Origin: Carboxydothermus pertinax
GTDB lineage: Bacteria; Bacillota; Z-2901; Carboxydothermales; Carboxydothermaceae
Assembly (NCBI RefSeq): GCF_001950255.1
Contig: NZ_BDJK01000043.1
Location: forward strand, 1-35,254
Length of the DNA stretch: 35,254 bases
Direction of reading: 5' to 3'
Shown here: positions 9,115 through 16,121 of the stretch, in pieces
Layout: each line of letters begins with the position of its first letter
How positions within the stretch are numbered: the first letter of the stretch is position 1
Position numbers and translations under genes: made by a program
The notes under the pieces: model-generated
Seen by the model: the letters and a program-made list of their open reading frames with translations, nothing else
The model's database searches: none
Told to the model about the DNA's origin: nothing

Positions 9115-9457
9115 TGCGAGTAAGCCTGTAAGCCGAGTTCTGTCGAGGATGACCATCTATCTGAGACCTCTGTTGCCAGAGGCCTTAAGCGACCAACCCG
9201 GGGACAGAGCGGGCCACTCTATAGTCCCCCTATTTGGTCTTGCTCCGGATGGGGTTTGCCTAGCCGGACAGTTACCTGCCCGCTGGTGAGCTCTTACCTC
9301 ACCTTTCCACCCTTACCGGCGCTTCGCGCCGGCGGTATGTTTCTGTGGCACTTTCCTTGGAGTCGCCTCCACCGGGCGTTACCCGGCATCCTGCCCTATG
9401 GAGCTCGGACTTTCCTCAGGGATTTTTCCCTGCGGTCATCCGGCTTACTCGCAGCTA
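9113..9457 (-). ncRNA. rnpB: RNase P RNA, class A
   Basis: Read on the minus strand, the RNA begins near 9457 with GCTGCGAGTAAGCC and ends near 9113. Its first and last bases form the P1 helix (GCGAGTAAGCC with GGCTTACTCGC). It contains the universally conserved block GAGGAAAGTCCGAGCTCC near the 5' end (CR I), the ACAGAAACATACCG and GGTAAGGGTGGAAAGGTG blocks, AGAGTGGCCCGCTCT, and the 3' conserved GACAGAACTCGGCTTA. The RNA is the catalytic part of the enzyme that removes tRNA 5' leaders. The exact 5' end is uncertain by about ten bases; the promoter upstream predicts a start near 9471. Confidence 0.96.
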
Positions 9458-9477
9458 TTCATTTTTGTTGCTAAACT

Positions 9478-9506
9478 ATTATAAGTTTTTATGTAAGACA
9501 GTGCAA
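9478..9506 (-). promoter_or_regulatory. Sigma-A promoter of rnpB
   Basis: On the minus strand TTGCAC (9506-9501), a 17-base spacer and TATAAT (9483-9478) form a strong promoter. It lies between the ybjQ stop codon and the RNA. Confidence 0.85.
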
Positions 9507-9525
9507 GCGGTAAAAAATAGAAAAA

Positions 9526-9852
9526 TTAGCTTAGATCCGGTTCAATATAGACAGCGGTTCCGTTAGCAACAACCATTAACATGGTTTGGCCGATGCTTTC
9601 GTAATCCAGTGATATACCAATAACTGCATTAGCGCCAAGTCTTTTTGCCCGTTCGGTCATTTCGGCTAAAACTATTTGCCGGGCTTCTTCTAGCTGCTGT
9701 TCATAAGCTCCCGAACGGCCTCCTACAATGTCACTTATTGAGGCGAGAAAATCCCGGATGATGTTTGTTCCCATAATTGCTTCTCCGGTTACAATGCCCA
9801 AATACCTGGTAACTTTGTAGCCGTCCAGCCGGCCGCTTGTGGCAAGTAGCAT
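9526..9852 (-). CDS. YbjQ/UPF0145 (DUF74) protein
   Basis: The 108-residue protein matches the YbjQ family throughout: MLLATSGRLDGYKVTRYLGIV, then GEAIMGTNIIRDF, RAKRLGANAVIGISLDYE and a terminal MVVANGTAV strand. The family is a small pentameric alpha/beta fold of unknown function, sometimes described as heavy-metal-binding because of similarity to metal-binding folds. A perfect AAGGAGGTG precedes the ATG. It is upstream of rnpB on the same strand but rnpB has its own promoter, so the gene is probably monocistronic. Confidence 0.9.
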   Translation of the reverse strand: MLLATSGRLDGYKVTRYLGIVTGEAIMGTNIIRDFLASISDIVGGRSGAYEQQLEEARQIVLAEMTERAKRLGANAVIGISLDYESIGQTMLMVVANGTAVYIEPDLS

Positions 9853-9935
9853 ATAAAAAGCACCTCCTTAGGAATTTATATACATTTTAACAAAAATTAA
9901 GATACAATAATAGAGGAGAAAAAGGTAAATAGACA

Positions 9936-9952
9936 AGTCGAAATATGTCGAA
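9936..9952 (+). promoter_or_regulatory. Two Spo0A-like boxes
   Basis: AGTCGAA (9936-9942) and TGTCGAA (9946-9952) lie ten bases apart, on the same face of the helix. TGTCGAA is the exact core of the Spo0A box known from Bacillus. They are upstream of the divergent YbjQ gene. Regulation by Spo0A is inference. Confidence 0.35.
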
Positions 9953-10030
9953 AAAACTCATTATTTGTAACAATTACTTAACATTGTCTTAATAACACAG
10001 TAACAATTATCATTTATTATTTAAGCGTAC

Positions 10031-10100
10031 GGACAACTCGGGAGGATTTAATGAGGTCCCCCCCTCCCCACTCCCAATCCCCTCCTCCCGATAGCTGTCC
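10031..10100. repeat. Long imperfect inverted repeat around a pyrimidine tract
   Basis: GGACA (10031-10035) and TCGGGAGGA (10038-10046) are mirrored by TCCTCCCGA (10083-10091) and TGTCC (10096-10100). The 36-base interior is almost all C and T in its second half. It would fold as a 14-bp hairpin in RNA or a cruciform in DNA. It has no following T tract. Confidence 0.7.
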
Positions 10101-10410
10101 CTGAATTTAAAAAACAGCTCCCGCTTTAGTTCTTAACAGAGAACTTGGGCGGATTGAAGTAAAAATTAAAAAACATAAAACAATAGTCCTGTAAAAGTTG
10201 ACAAGTAGCTAAGGGAGAATTGTTGAAATACTTAAAGTAAAAACGAAGTCTAGACACAGCAATGAAATAAGTAAGAGAAATAATGAAGGAAATGCAAGAT
10301 TTTGCGGAAGGTTAAAGTAGTAATGGATAAAAGGCTTTTACTTCATTTAAAATTTCATACGGAAAAAAAGGACAAGCAAAAAGCGGGGCTGTTCTTTAAA
10401 TCCCTCCACC

Positions 10411-10435
10411 GGTGGCAAAAAAGCCACCTTTTTTT
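10411..10435 (+). terminator. Rho-independent terminator before the EamA gene
   Basis: GGTGGC (10411-10416), a six-A loop and GCCACC (10423-10428) are followed by seven T residues. There is no coding gene immediately upstream on this strand, so it either ends an unrecognised small RNA from 9950-10410 or acts as an insulator in front of the transporter promoter. Confidence 0.85.
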
Positions 10436-10436
10436 A

Positions 10437-10467
10437 TTGTCTTTTTCCCTGAGAAAAATGATATAAT
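10437..10467 (+). promoter_or_regulatory. Promoter of the EamA-mgsA operon
   Basis: TTGTCT (10437-10442), a long 19-base spacer and TATAAT (10462-10467). It begins directly after the terminator T tract. Confidence 0.55.
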
Positions 10468-10493
10468 TATTGATAAAAACGGGGGTTTTGGGA

Positions 10494-11366
10494 TTGGGAG
10501 AGGAGAATTTTAAGAAAGGTCTTTTTTTAGCTGTTTTAGCAACAACCCTTTGGGGAATTAATGGCACAGTTACCCGCTATTTATTAATAAATAACCTGAG
10601 CCCAGTAGTTTTAGTGCAAATTCGACTAACAGCAAGTGCAGTTTTATTATTTCTCTGGTTTTTTTTCAGAAAAGAAAAAATAAAGATTGCCCCAAATGAT
10701 ATCTTGCCTCTTTTATTTTTAGGTATTTTTGGCCTGGGATTAGTTCAGATGACCTATTTTTATACAATTAGCTTAACCAACGTGGCGACAGCGGTTTTTC
10801 TCCAGTATTTATCGCCGGTAATTGTAGCGATTTTTGGCCTTATACTTAAAACCGAAGAGATGACCTTTAAGAAGTTAATGGCCGTTTTTTTGGCCATGGT
10901 GGGAAGTTTTTTAATTGTTACCAAAAATGGAGGGCTGAAGCTGCCTTTGATTGGTATCATTTCTGGTCTGCTTTCAGCTTTTTCCCAGAGTTTTTATATT
11001 ATTTATGGTAAAAAAGTATTAAAACGCTTTTCACCGCTAACGGTTTTAGCATACGGTTGGCTGTTTAGCGCAATTTTTTGGTGGCTGTTAATTCCCCCTA
11101 AAGTTGGTCTTTTAAAGCAAATTTTTGCATTAAGAGATATTGTAGGAATAGCATATATTGTTATTTTTGCTACGGTTATCCCTTTTATTCTCTACTTTAA
11201 AAGCATGAATTATTTAACCTCAACTACCGTTAGTATAGTAAGTTTAGTTGAACCGGTAGTAGCGGTTATTGTGGCTTTTGTAATCTTAGGGGAAAAGCTT
11301 ACTTTTTTATCAACTTTAGGAGCGGTCTTTATACTGGCTGCTGTTTATACCATTTCAAAAAGTTAA
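10494..11366 (+). CDS. EamA/DMT-family membrane transporter
   Basis: This is a 10-helix drug/metabolite transporter built from two EamA repeats. The first repeat begins [21 protein letters not shown] and ends near residue 140 with FLIVTKNGG; the second begins [21 protein letters not shown] and ends ILAAVYTIS. The family exports or imports amino acids, nucleosides or other metabolites; the substrate cannot be read from sequence. The TTG at 10494 is chosen because GGGGG lies eight bases upstream and the predicted transcription start is near 10474, which rules out the longer frame from 10470. It is followed 11 bases later by mgsA, so they form an operon. Confidence 0.85.
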   Translation: MGEENFKKGLFLAVLATTLWGINGTVTRYLLINNLSPVVLVQIRLTASAVLLFLWFFFRKEKIKIAPNDILPLLFLGIFGLGLVQMTYFYTISLTNVATAVFLQYLSPVIVAIFGLILKTEEMTFKKLMAVFLAMVGSFLIVTKNGGLKLPLIGIISGLLSAFSQSFYIIYGKKVLKRFSPLTVLAYGWLFSAIFWWLLIPPKVGLLKQIFALRDIVGIAYIVIFATVIPFILYFKSMNYLTSTTVSIVSLVEPVVAVIVAFVILGEKLTFLSTLGAVFILAAVYTISKS

Positions 11367-11377
11367 GGAGGAGAAAT

Positions 11378-11740
11378 ATGAAAATTGCTCTGATAGCCCA
11401 TGATAACAAAAAGGACGATCTTCTGGAGTTTGTAAAAACCTATAGAGAATTTTTTGACCTTCATGAACTTTATGCTACCGGAACTACCGGAAAAATATTG
11501 GCTGAAAATACTAGACTTTCAATTCACCGCTTTTTATCCGGCCCCCTTGGGGGAGACCAACAAATTGGTGCGATGGTGGCGTCAGGGGAGATAAAGCTTG
11601 TTATCTTTTTCCGGGACCCTCTAACAGCTCAACCCCACGAACCCGATATAACGGCCCTATTGCGGGTTTGTGATGTTCACAATGTTCCCATTGCTACCAA
11701 CTGGGGGAGTGCGGAATTGTTTTTAAAAGCCTTAAGCTAG
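11378..11740 (+). CDS. mgsA: Methylglyoxal synthase
   Basis: The 120-residue protein converts dihydroxyacetone phosphate to methylglyoxal and phosphate, an overflow branch of glycolysis. It carries the family motifs [13 protein letters not shown] (His and Asp near the phosphate), [11 protein letters not shown], the catalytic-loop region [14 protein letters not shown] and [15 protein letters not shown]. The size is standard for a single-domain MgsA. The ribosome binding site AAGGAGGAG is strong. It lies between the EamA transporter and the arginase-fold gene (gaps of 11 and 13 bases), so the three should be cotranscribed. Confidence 0.95.
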   Translation: MKIALIAHDNKKDDLLEFVKTYREFFDLHELYATGTTGKILAENTRLSIHRFLSGPLGGDQQIGAMVASGEIKLVIFFRDPLTAQPHEPDITALLRVCDVHNVPIATNWGSAELFLKALS

Positions 11741-11753
11741 GGAGGACGAAAAT

Positions 11754-12563
11754 GTGGGTTTGGTTTTTAAAGATGTGGGGGTAATTGACCTGGATGGCAG
11801 TGTAATGGTCCAGGAAAACCTTCTTCTTAAATTCAAACCCAAAATTTATACTTTACCAGGAGATCATCGTTTAAAGATTTGGACTAATTTATCTAATTAT
11901 CATGTTAGCTGCCAGAAACTAGGGAATACAGTTTTGGGAATAAATTTTTGCGGAACAGGAGAATTCCATCACCTTACTTATTACCTGGTAAAAAATAATC
12001 CAGCTCCCCGATTAGGTGTTGTGGTTTTTGATAATCATCCCGATTTTTTGCCTACCTTTTCCGGTTATATTTCGTGTGGGTCGTGGCTTTTAAATGTTGC
12101 TGCCCTTGACAAGGTAAAACAAATTTTGGTAGTAGGTGTTACGGAGTTATCAGGGTTAAAAAGCTTTGGTGCTAATTTAGCAGGTGAAAAGATAATACTG
12201 TTAGCTCCTAAAGGTAAAAAGGTACCGACTACGAAATATCCAATCGAATTTTATGCTGAAGATGAGTTATTTGCTAAAATAGAAGAAACTCTTAAAATTT
12301 CGGATATTTATATTAGCATTGATAAAGACGTTTTACATCCCCTTGATTCGACTACTACCTGGGAGCAAGGGGAGTTAAGGTTAAAACAGTTACTTAAAGT
12401 CCTTGCCATGCTAAAAAATAAATATAGAATTTGGGGAGTAGATATTTGTGGGGAGTATGGGAGTGCGCTTCCGCAAATTCAACGGGCAGAAGAGAAAAAG
12501 GCTACATCGCAAAATGAAAAAGCAAACCTCCAGATTCTGGAGGCTTTATTAATGGGGGAATAA
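11754..12563 (+). CDS. Arginase/ureohydrolase-fold protein of unknown substrate
   Basis: The 269-residue protein looks like a divergent member of the arginase/agmatinase/formiminoglutamase superfamily. The metal-ligand motifs are in order: GTGEFHH (H72/H73, replacing GGDHS), FDNHPD (D93, H95, D97, the DxHxD motif) and SIDKDVLHP (D190, D192, the SxDxD motif), followed by GVDICGEY near the C-terminus, which is in the place of the last conserved Glu. All expected ligands for a two-metal site are therefore present. The N-terminal 65 residues are not typical of arginases. The substrate is unknown. GTG start with GGAGGA seven bases upstream; an overlapping ATG at 11752 is out of frame and stops at once. 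Third gene of the EamA-mgsA operon. Confidence 0.75.
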   Translation: MGLVFKDVGVIDLDGSVMVQENLLLKFKPKIYTLPGDHRLKIWTNLSNYHVSCQKLGNTVLGINFCGTGEFHHLTYYLVKNNPAPRLGVVVFDNHPDFLPTFSGYISCGSWLLNVAALDKVKQILVVGVTELSGLKSFGANLAGEKIILLAPKGKKVPTTKYPIEFYAEDELFAKIEETLKISDIYISIDKDVLHPLDSTTTWEQGELRLKQLLKVLAMLKNKYRIWGVDICGEYGSALPQIQRAEEKKATSQNEKANLQILEALLMGE

Positions 12564-12567
12564 AATT

Positions 12568-12587
12568 AATACCCCTAAAGGGGTATT
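12568..12587. terminator. Hairpin after the arginase-fold gene
   Basis: AATACCCC (12568-12575), loop TAAA and GGGGTATT (12580-12587) form a perfect eight-pair stem. No T tract follows on the plus strand, so it may stabilise or slow the transcript rather than end it. Confidence 0.45.
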
Positions 12588-12725
12588 GGAAAGAATGGGG
12601 TATGTTATGGCATCGAATAATAATATACACTTAAAATGTTAATGGAACTAGGGTGAAATAGTTAAAATAAAGTTAAAAAGGTTATGCAAAGAATAAAACT
12701 TTATAAATAGAAGGTGATAAGGAAA

Positions 12726-13241
12726 ATGTACTTTGAAAATTTTCAGGTTAGAAGCTATGATTATAATTTTATTAAAGAATTTATTGCCGAAAGGAAAAAG
12801 GAAAGCCAGGTAATTATGTTACCCCAACGGGGCCAATGGGTGACAATTTTATTTGAAAATTCGTCCTTAGGTGAAAAAATTATCGAAGAGTTAACGCTTG
12901 TCTTGCAAACCAAAGCATTTTTTCTCGAATCCGATGGGGATAAAAGCTGGAGTTTTATCTTGTATTCTGACGGCAAAGTGGTGGATGAGTTTTACAACGA
13001 TCCTATTGCAGGCTTTGAGCCTGAAGATTATGGCCGGGAAGAATTAAAAGAAATTTATGAAGCTATTCTGACACCTAACAATACTTTTGCCGAGTTTTTA
13101 GCATTTTTACAGGGGAAAAATAAATTAAATAAAAAAAATATGGAAAAATTTGCTTCTTTTTTTGGATTAACTGATGTAGAGGTTTCCTACGAGCAATTTT
13201 ATGACCGCTTAGAGGAGCTCCCGGGAGCTATTACTTTTTAA
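12726..13241 (+). CDS. Hypothetical protein
   Basis: I do not recognise this 171-residue acidic protein. It is soluble, with no signal peptide or membrane segment. It has an N-terminal alpha/beta part (IMLPQRGQWVTILFEN, then WSFILYSDGKVVDEFYN, about residues 35-95) and a helical C-terminal part ending in GLTDVEVSYEQFYDRLEELPG. The ATG at 12726 follows AAGGTGAT; a GTG at 12714 would place that same sequence inside the gene. Its stop codon overlaps the stop codon of aroH on the other strand by four bases, so the two are convergent with no room for a terminator. The base composition resembles its neighbours. Confidence 0.7.
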   Translation: MYFENFQVRSYDYNFIKEFIAERKKESQVIMLPQRGQWVTILFENSSLGEKIIEELTLVLQTKAFFLESDGDKSWSFILYSDGKVVDEFYNDPIAGFEPEDYGREELKEIYEAILTPNNTFAEFLAFLQGKNKLNKKNMEKFASFFGLTDVEVSYEQFYDRLEELPGAITF

Positions 13242-13594
13242 AAATCAGGCCGTAAAACTTTAGCTCCTTCAAGATAAAGATGATGTACCTTTTGGTTTTC
13301 AGGGAGATAGGTAAGAATTAAAATTCGAATTACTTTTTTAAGGCTTCCAGGAACAGCTATTTCCTGGGCACAAAGAAGGGGTACCTCTGTAAGTCCCGCT
13401 TTGCGAGCTGCTGTTGCCGGAAATTGGGCGTTTAAGTCGGGAGTTAAAGTAAAAAAGATGGAAATTATCTTTTCTTTTTTGAGATTATTTTGCAAAAAAA
13501 TTTCGGTTAATAGTTTTTTTGTTTGCTCCTCAATAGCTTCTGCTGAATTTTCTGTAACTGTAATAGCGCCTCTTATACCTTTTACAACTTCCAC
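13238..13594 (-). CDS. aroH: Chorismate mutase, AroH type
   Basis: The 118-residue protein is a monofunctional AroH-class chorismate mutase, a trimeric pseudo-alpha/beta barrel that turns chorismate into prephenate. It has the family N-terminus VKGIRGAITV (active-site Arg), the central LTPDLNAQFPATAARKAGL and the C-terminal HLYLEGAKVLRPD. The start is the GTG at 13594, behind a perfect TAGGAGGTG; a longer frame to 13621 would run into tyrA. It is the last gene of aroF-tyrA-aroH, 23 bases after tyrA, and supplies the substrate of TyrA. Confidence 0.93.
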   Translation of the reverse strand: MEVVKGIRGAITVTENSAEAIEEQTKKLLTEIFLQNNLKKEKIISIFFTLTPDLNAQFPATAARKAGLTEVPLLCAQEIAVPGSLKKVIRILILTYLPENQKVHHLYLEGAKVLRPDF

Positions 13595-13617
13595 CGATTT
13601 ACACCTCCTAAAGAAAA

Positions 13618-14703
13618 TCACCGTAAAACTGGTTTAAAGCCTTTTTTTTCTAAAAGAAGATAAGCTTTTTGTCGCTCTTCAAAGGTAGCAAAGGAAAGTC
13701 TTAAGACTCCTCCGTCGCCTTCCCGGGCTTTTAAGATTTCAATATCTTTAATGTTGATTCGAAAGCGTGCCAATAAACCGGTTACTTTTGCTAGCATACC
13801 CGGGCGATCGGGGATATTGGCAGTAAGGTCGTAAAGGGGAAGGAGATAACCTTTGCCGTTTTGGCTTAAGTTTATACGAAATTCCCGACCTTCGTTTAAG
13901 AAATTTATTAAAGCTTTTTTGTTTTTAGCGATAATTAATTCTTTTAAAGTGAGAAGTTCTTCGATAAATAAATTTATGCTATTTATAACTTCCTCCTGGT
14001 TGTATAACAAAATTTCCCCCCAGAGTTCCGGGCTTGAGGAAGCAATGCGGGTAAGGTCTCTAAAACCACCAGCGGCAAGTTTCATTAATAAATCTTTTTC
14101 TTCTTCCTTTTGGCACATTCGACATAACGAAAAGGCTATGGCGTGGGGTAGATGGCTTAATTGAGCCGTTAACTGGTCATGAGTTTGGGCGTCGGTAATG
14201 ATTACCAAGGCGCCTATTTCTTCTAAAAGAGATTTTAATTTTTCAACCACTTCTTTTGGTGTATTGGCTTCAGGAGTTAGAAAGTAATAGCTGTTTTCAA
14301 AAAGAAAACGGTGTCCGGCGGTAAAACCTGCCTTTTCCATACCCGTTAGGGGATGACCACCAATAAAATACCGGCATGTTCCCAGTGTTTCGTTGGCGTA
14401 TTTCATGATTTCCCCTTTTATGCTGGCAGTATCGGTAATTATGGTATTACGATTTAAAATATTTAGAGTTGGAATGAGATTTAAGGTTATTTCGGGGGGG
14501 GTTGCCAGAAAAACCACATCACAGTTAGTCAAAAGGTTCATATCCGATTTATTATTTACTATTACCTTTTCCTCAAAAGCAAGCTCAACATATTGAGGAT
14601 TTTTATCAATACCATAAACTTGATAGCCCAGGTGGCTAAAGGCCCGGGCCAGGCTCCCACCTATTAAGCCTAAGCCAACAATGCCTATTTTGATCTTGTT
14701 CAT
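13618..14703 (-). CDS. tyrA: Prephenate dehydrogenase with C-terminal ACT domain
   Basis: The 361-residue protein oxidises prephenate to 4-hydroxyphenylpyruvate for tyrosine. Its NAD-binding loop is GIVGLGLIGGSLA (residues 7-19). The catalytic part has GGHPLTGMEKAG and the helical second domain with LSHLPHAIAFSL. The last 75 residues form an ACT domain (DIPDRPGMLAKVTGLLARF, INIKDIEI), the usual site for tyrosine feedback. The length matches Bacillus TyrA. The ATG follows GGAGGAG, which lies in the end of aroF; the genes are two bases apart. No pheA or aspartate-family aminotransferase is present in the window. Confidence 0.95.
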   Translation of the reverse strand: MNKIKIGIVGLGLIGGSLARAFSHLGYQVYGIDKNPQYVELAFEEKVIVNNKSDMNLLTNCDVVFLATPPEITLNLIPTLNILNRNTIITDTASIKGEIMKYANETLGTCRYFIGGHPLTGMEKAGFTAGHRFLFENSYYFLTPEANTPKEVVEKLKSLLEEIGALVIITDAQTHDQLTAQLSHLPHAIAFSLCRMCQKEEEKDLLMKLAAGGFRDLTRIASSSPELWGEILLYNQEEVINSINLFIEELLTLKELIIAKNKKALINFLNEGREFRINLSQNGKGYLLPLYDLTANIPDRPGMLAKVTGLLARFRINIKDIEILKAREGDGGVLRLSFATFEERQKAYLLLEKKGFKPVLR

Positions 14704-14705
14704 TA

Positions 14706-15713
14706 TTAAAACTCCTCCAGGACCTGCTGTAAGGTTATTAGCTCGTCGTAAAGCTCGGAGAACTCTTGAAAATTTAAAGATTGGGCACCATCAGATAAAG
14801 CTTTTTCCGGTTCAGGATGAATTTCAACCATAAGGCCATCGGCTCCAAGGGCTAAAGCTGCCCGGGATAAAGGCAAAATTAGCTCTCTTTTGCCTGTTGC
14901 GTGGCTGGGATCAACGATTACCGGAAGATGAGACAACTGCTTGACTAAGGCTACTGCACTTAAATCTAGAGTGTTACGGGTAGCAGTTTCAAAGGTTCTT
15001 ATCCCGCGCTCACATAAAATAACTTTTTGGTTTCCTCCTGCTAACAGGTATTCGGCGGCTAATAACCACTCTTCAATGGTTGCGGACAGTCCCCGTTTTA
15101 AGATTACAGGATTTTGTACTTGGGATAATTCTTTTAAAAGAGCAAAGTTTTGCATGTTTCTGGCCCCAACTTGAAGAATATCAATTTTCTTGGCCACAAA
15201 TTCGACGTCTTTGACTTCTAACACTTCCGTGACAGTTATTAAACCGTATTCTTGACCAATTTCGTGTAAGATGTTTACTCCTTCCTCGCCTAATCCCTGG
15301 AAAGAGTAGGGTGAAGTTCTGGGCTTAAAAGTACCACCTCGTAAAAACTTGACACCTTTATTTTTGGCAAACTGAGCAATAAGGCGCAGATTTTCTTTAC
15401 TTTCAACGGCGCAGGGCCCTGCAATAATGATAAAATTATCAGGACTGATTATTTCTCCCTTAACTTTAATTTCTGTTTTTTCCCGAAACTCTTTGCTCGC
15501 AAGTTTGTACGGCTTTAAGATTGGGACTAAAGTGTCTACCCCCGGCATTAATTCCAGGTTTAAATCGGCTAAATTCCGTTTATCGCCGATAATCCCGATA
15601 ATAGTTCGCTCAACCCCTTCGGAGAGATGTGGGGTAAGCCCGGAAGCTAAAAGCCTTTCTCTTACTGCTTCAATTTGTTCGCGGGTAGCGGATTTTTTAA
15701 AAACCACAATCAT
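14706..15713 (-). CDS. aroF: DAHP synthase (3-deoxy-7-phosphoheptulonate synthase), type I-beta
   Basis: The 335-residue enzyme joins phosphoenolpyruvate and erythrose 4-phosphate in the first step of aromatic synthesis. The first 85 residues are the ferredoxin-like N-terminal regulatory domain seen in Thermotoga-type enzymes (MIVVFKKSATREQIEAV...GIIGDK). The barrel carries IIIAGPCAVES, FLRGGTFKPRTSPYSFQG, VILKRGLSATIEEW and VDPSHATGKRELI. I chose the ATG at 15713, which follows GGGAGG and fits the family length. The frame stays open to an ATG at 15812, which would read through two terminator-like hairpins, so I treat 15714-15812 as leader. First gene of the operon with tyrA and aroH. Confidence 0.95.
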   Translation of the reverse strand: MIVVFKKSATREQIEAVRERLLASGLTPHLSEGVERTIIGIIGDKRNLADLNLELMPGVDTLVPILKPYKLASKEFREKTEIKVKGEIISPDNFIIIAGPCAVESKENLRLIAQFAKNKGVKFLRGGTFKPRTSPYSFQGLGEEGVNILHEIGQEYGLITVTEVLEVKDVEFVAKKIDILQVGARNMQNFALLKELSQVQNPVILKRGLSATIEEWLLAAEYLLAGGNQKVILCERGIRTFETATRNTLDLSAVALVKQLSHLPVIVDPSHATGKRELILPLSRAALALGADGLMVEIHPEPEKALSDGAQSLNFQEFSELYDELITLQQVLEEF

Positions 15714-15717
15714 AAAT

Positions 15718-15750
15718 AAAAAACCTCCCTTGGAAAATTTTGCAGGGAGG
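15718..15750 (-). promoter_or_regulatory. Hairpin over the aroF ribosome binding site, terminator-like
   Basis: On the minus strand CCTCCCT (15750-15744) pairs with AGGGAGG (15730-15724), followed by six T residues (15723-15718). The second arm is the aroF ribosome binding site, so the hairpin can both stop transcription and block translation. Confidence 0.65.
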
Positions 15751-15763
15751 AAGGGCGAAAAGT

Positions 15764-15802
15764 AAAAAAACTCCCCAAGGGAGTATACTAATATATTCTC
15801 CC
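15764..15802 (-). promoter_or_regulatory. Attenuator in the aroF leader: terminator with competing stem
   Basis: On the minus strand ACTCCC (15784-15779) pairs with GGGGAGT (15776-15770) and is followed by seven T residues, a short intrinsic terminator. The same CTCCC can instead pair with an upstream GGGAG (15802-15798), which would free the T tract. The two folds exclude each other, as in attenuators. No T-box consensus is present. Several GTAG repeats lie just upstream (15803-15860). Confidence 0.6.
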
Positions 15803-15873
15803 TTCCTACCATCCTGCTTTGTCCTACAATCTAAACTACCCATCCTACAAAACTACAATTCCAATTTTCTGGT

Positions 15874-15902
15874 ATTATAAACTATTTCTCCTTTTTTAAC
15901 AA
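15874..15902 (-). promoter_or_regulatory. Promoter of aroF-tyrA-aroH
   Basis: On the minus strand TTGTTA (15902-15897), a 17-base spacer and TATAAT (15879-15874). The transcript would start near 15867, leaving a leader of about 155 bases. Confidence 0.75.
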
Positions 15903-15970
15903 TAGGGGATAGTAAATTTTTTTAAAAAAATAATTTAATAATAGCGTAAATTTACAAAATTATTATCAAA

Positions 15971-16040
15971 ATATGCGAAAAAGCAGGCTTAATAATAAAA
16001 AAGCAAGATATAGCGAAAAAAAGCACAAGAATATACGAAA
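15971..16040. repeat. Three copies of an ATAT(A)GCGAAA-type repeat
   Basis: ATATGCGAAAAAGCA (15971-15985), ATATAGCGAAAAAAAGCA (16008-16025) and ATATACGAAA (16031-16040) lie just upstream of the promoter of the molybdoenzyme operon. They may be operator sites for an activator or repressor, but no known binding motif is recognised. Confidence 0.5.
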
Positions 16041-16054
16041 TTTGCCTTTTGCTC

Positions 16055-16083
16055 TTGACCATTAAATAAAGTATCCTTAAAGA
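16055..16083 (+). promoter_or_regulatory. Promoter of the molybdoenzyme operon
   Basis: TTGACC (16055-16060) is a strong -35 box; 17 bases later TAAAGA (16078-16083) is a weak -10 box, which suggests dependence on an activator. Confidence 0.5.
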
Positions 16084-16121
16084 GAAGGTTTATAGTTTAA
16101 ACTAAGGGGGTTTTTGGTTGC

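Larger units (their letters stand above)
9853..10410. other. Gene-free stretch with inverted repeats
   Basis: About 560 bases without a credible gene. They hold a pair of Spo0A-like boxes (9936-9952), a pyrimidine-rich stretch framed by a long inverted repeat (10031-10100), a further AGCTGT/ACAGCT pair (10093-10098 with 10114-10119) and an AGTTCT/AGAACT hairpin near 10128-10145. A short open stretch ending VREIMKEMQDFAEG near 10270-10316 could be a gene remnant but is too short to assign. Confidence 0.5.

Noticed and set aside
9256-9566. Open frames of 72 and 73 residues on the plus strand
   Set aside because: They lie antisense to RNase P RNA and mirror its conserved helices; no ribosome binding site.
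10260-10320. Remnant of a transposase or other gene ending in MQDFAEG
   Set aside because: Too short to identify, with no flanking inverted repeats of an insertion sequence.
15714-15812. In-frame extension of aroF, or a leader peptide with EFFYF
   Set aside because: The Phe codons come from the terminator T tract and follow the hairpin, not precede it as in a ribosome-mediated attenuator; no good ribosome binding site before the ATG at 15812.
15803-15860. TRAP-binding (G/T)AG repeat array
   Set aside because: Spacing between triplets is irregular and mostly longer than the 2-3 bases TRAP needs; kept only as a possibility in the attenuator finding.
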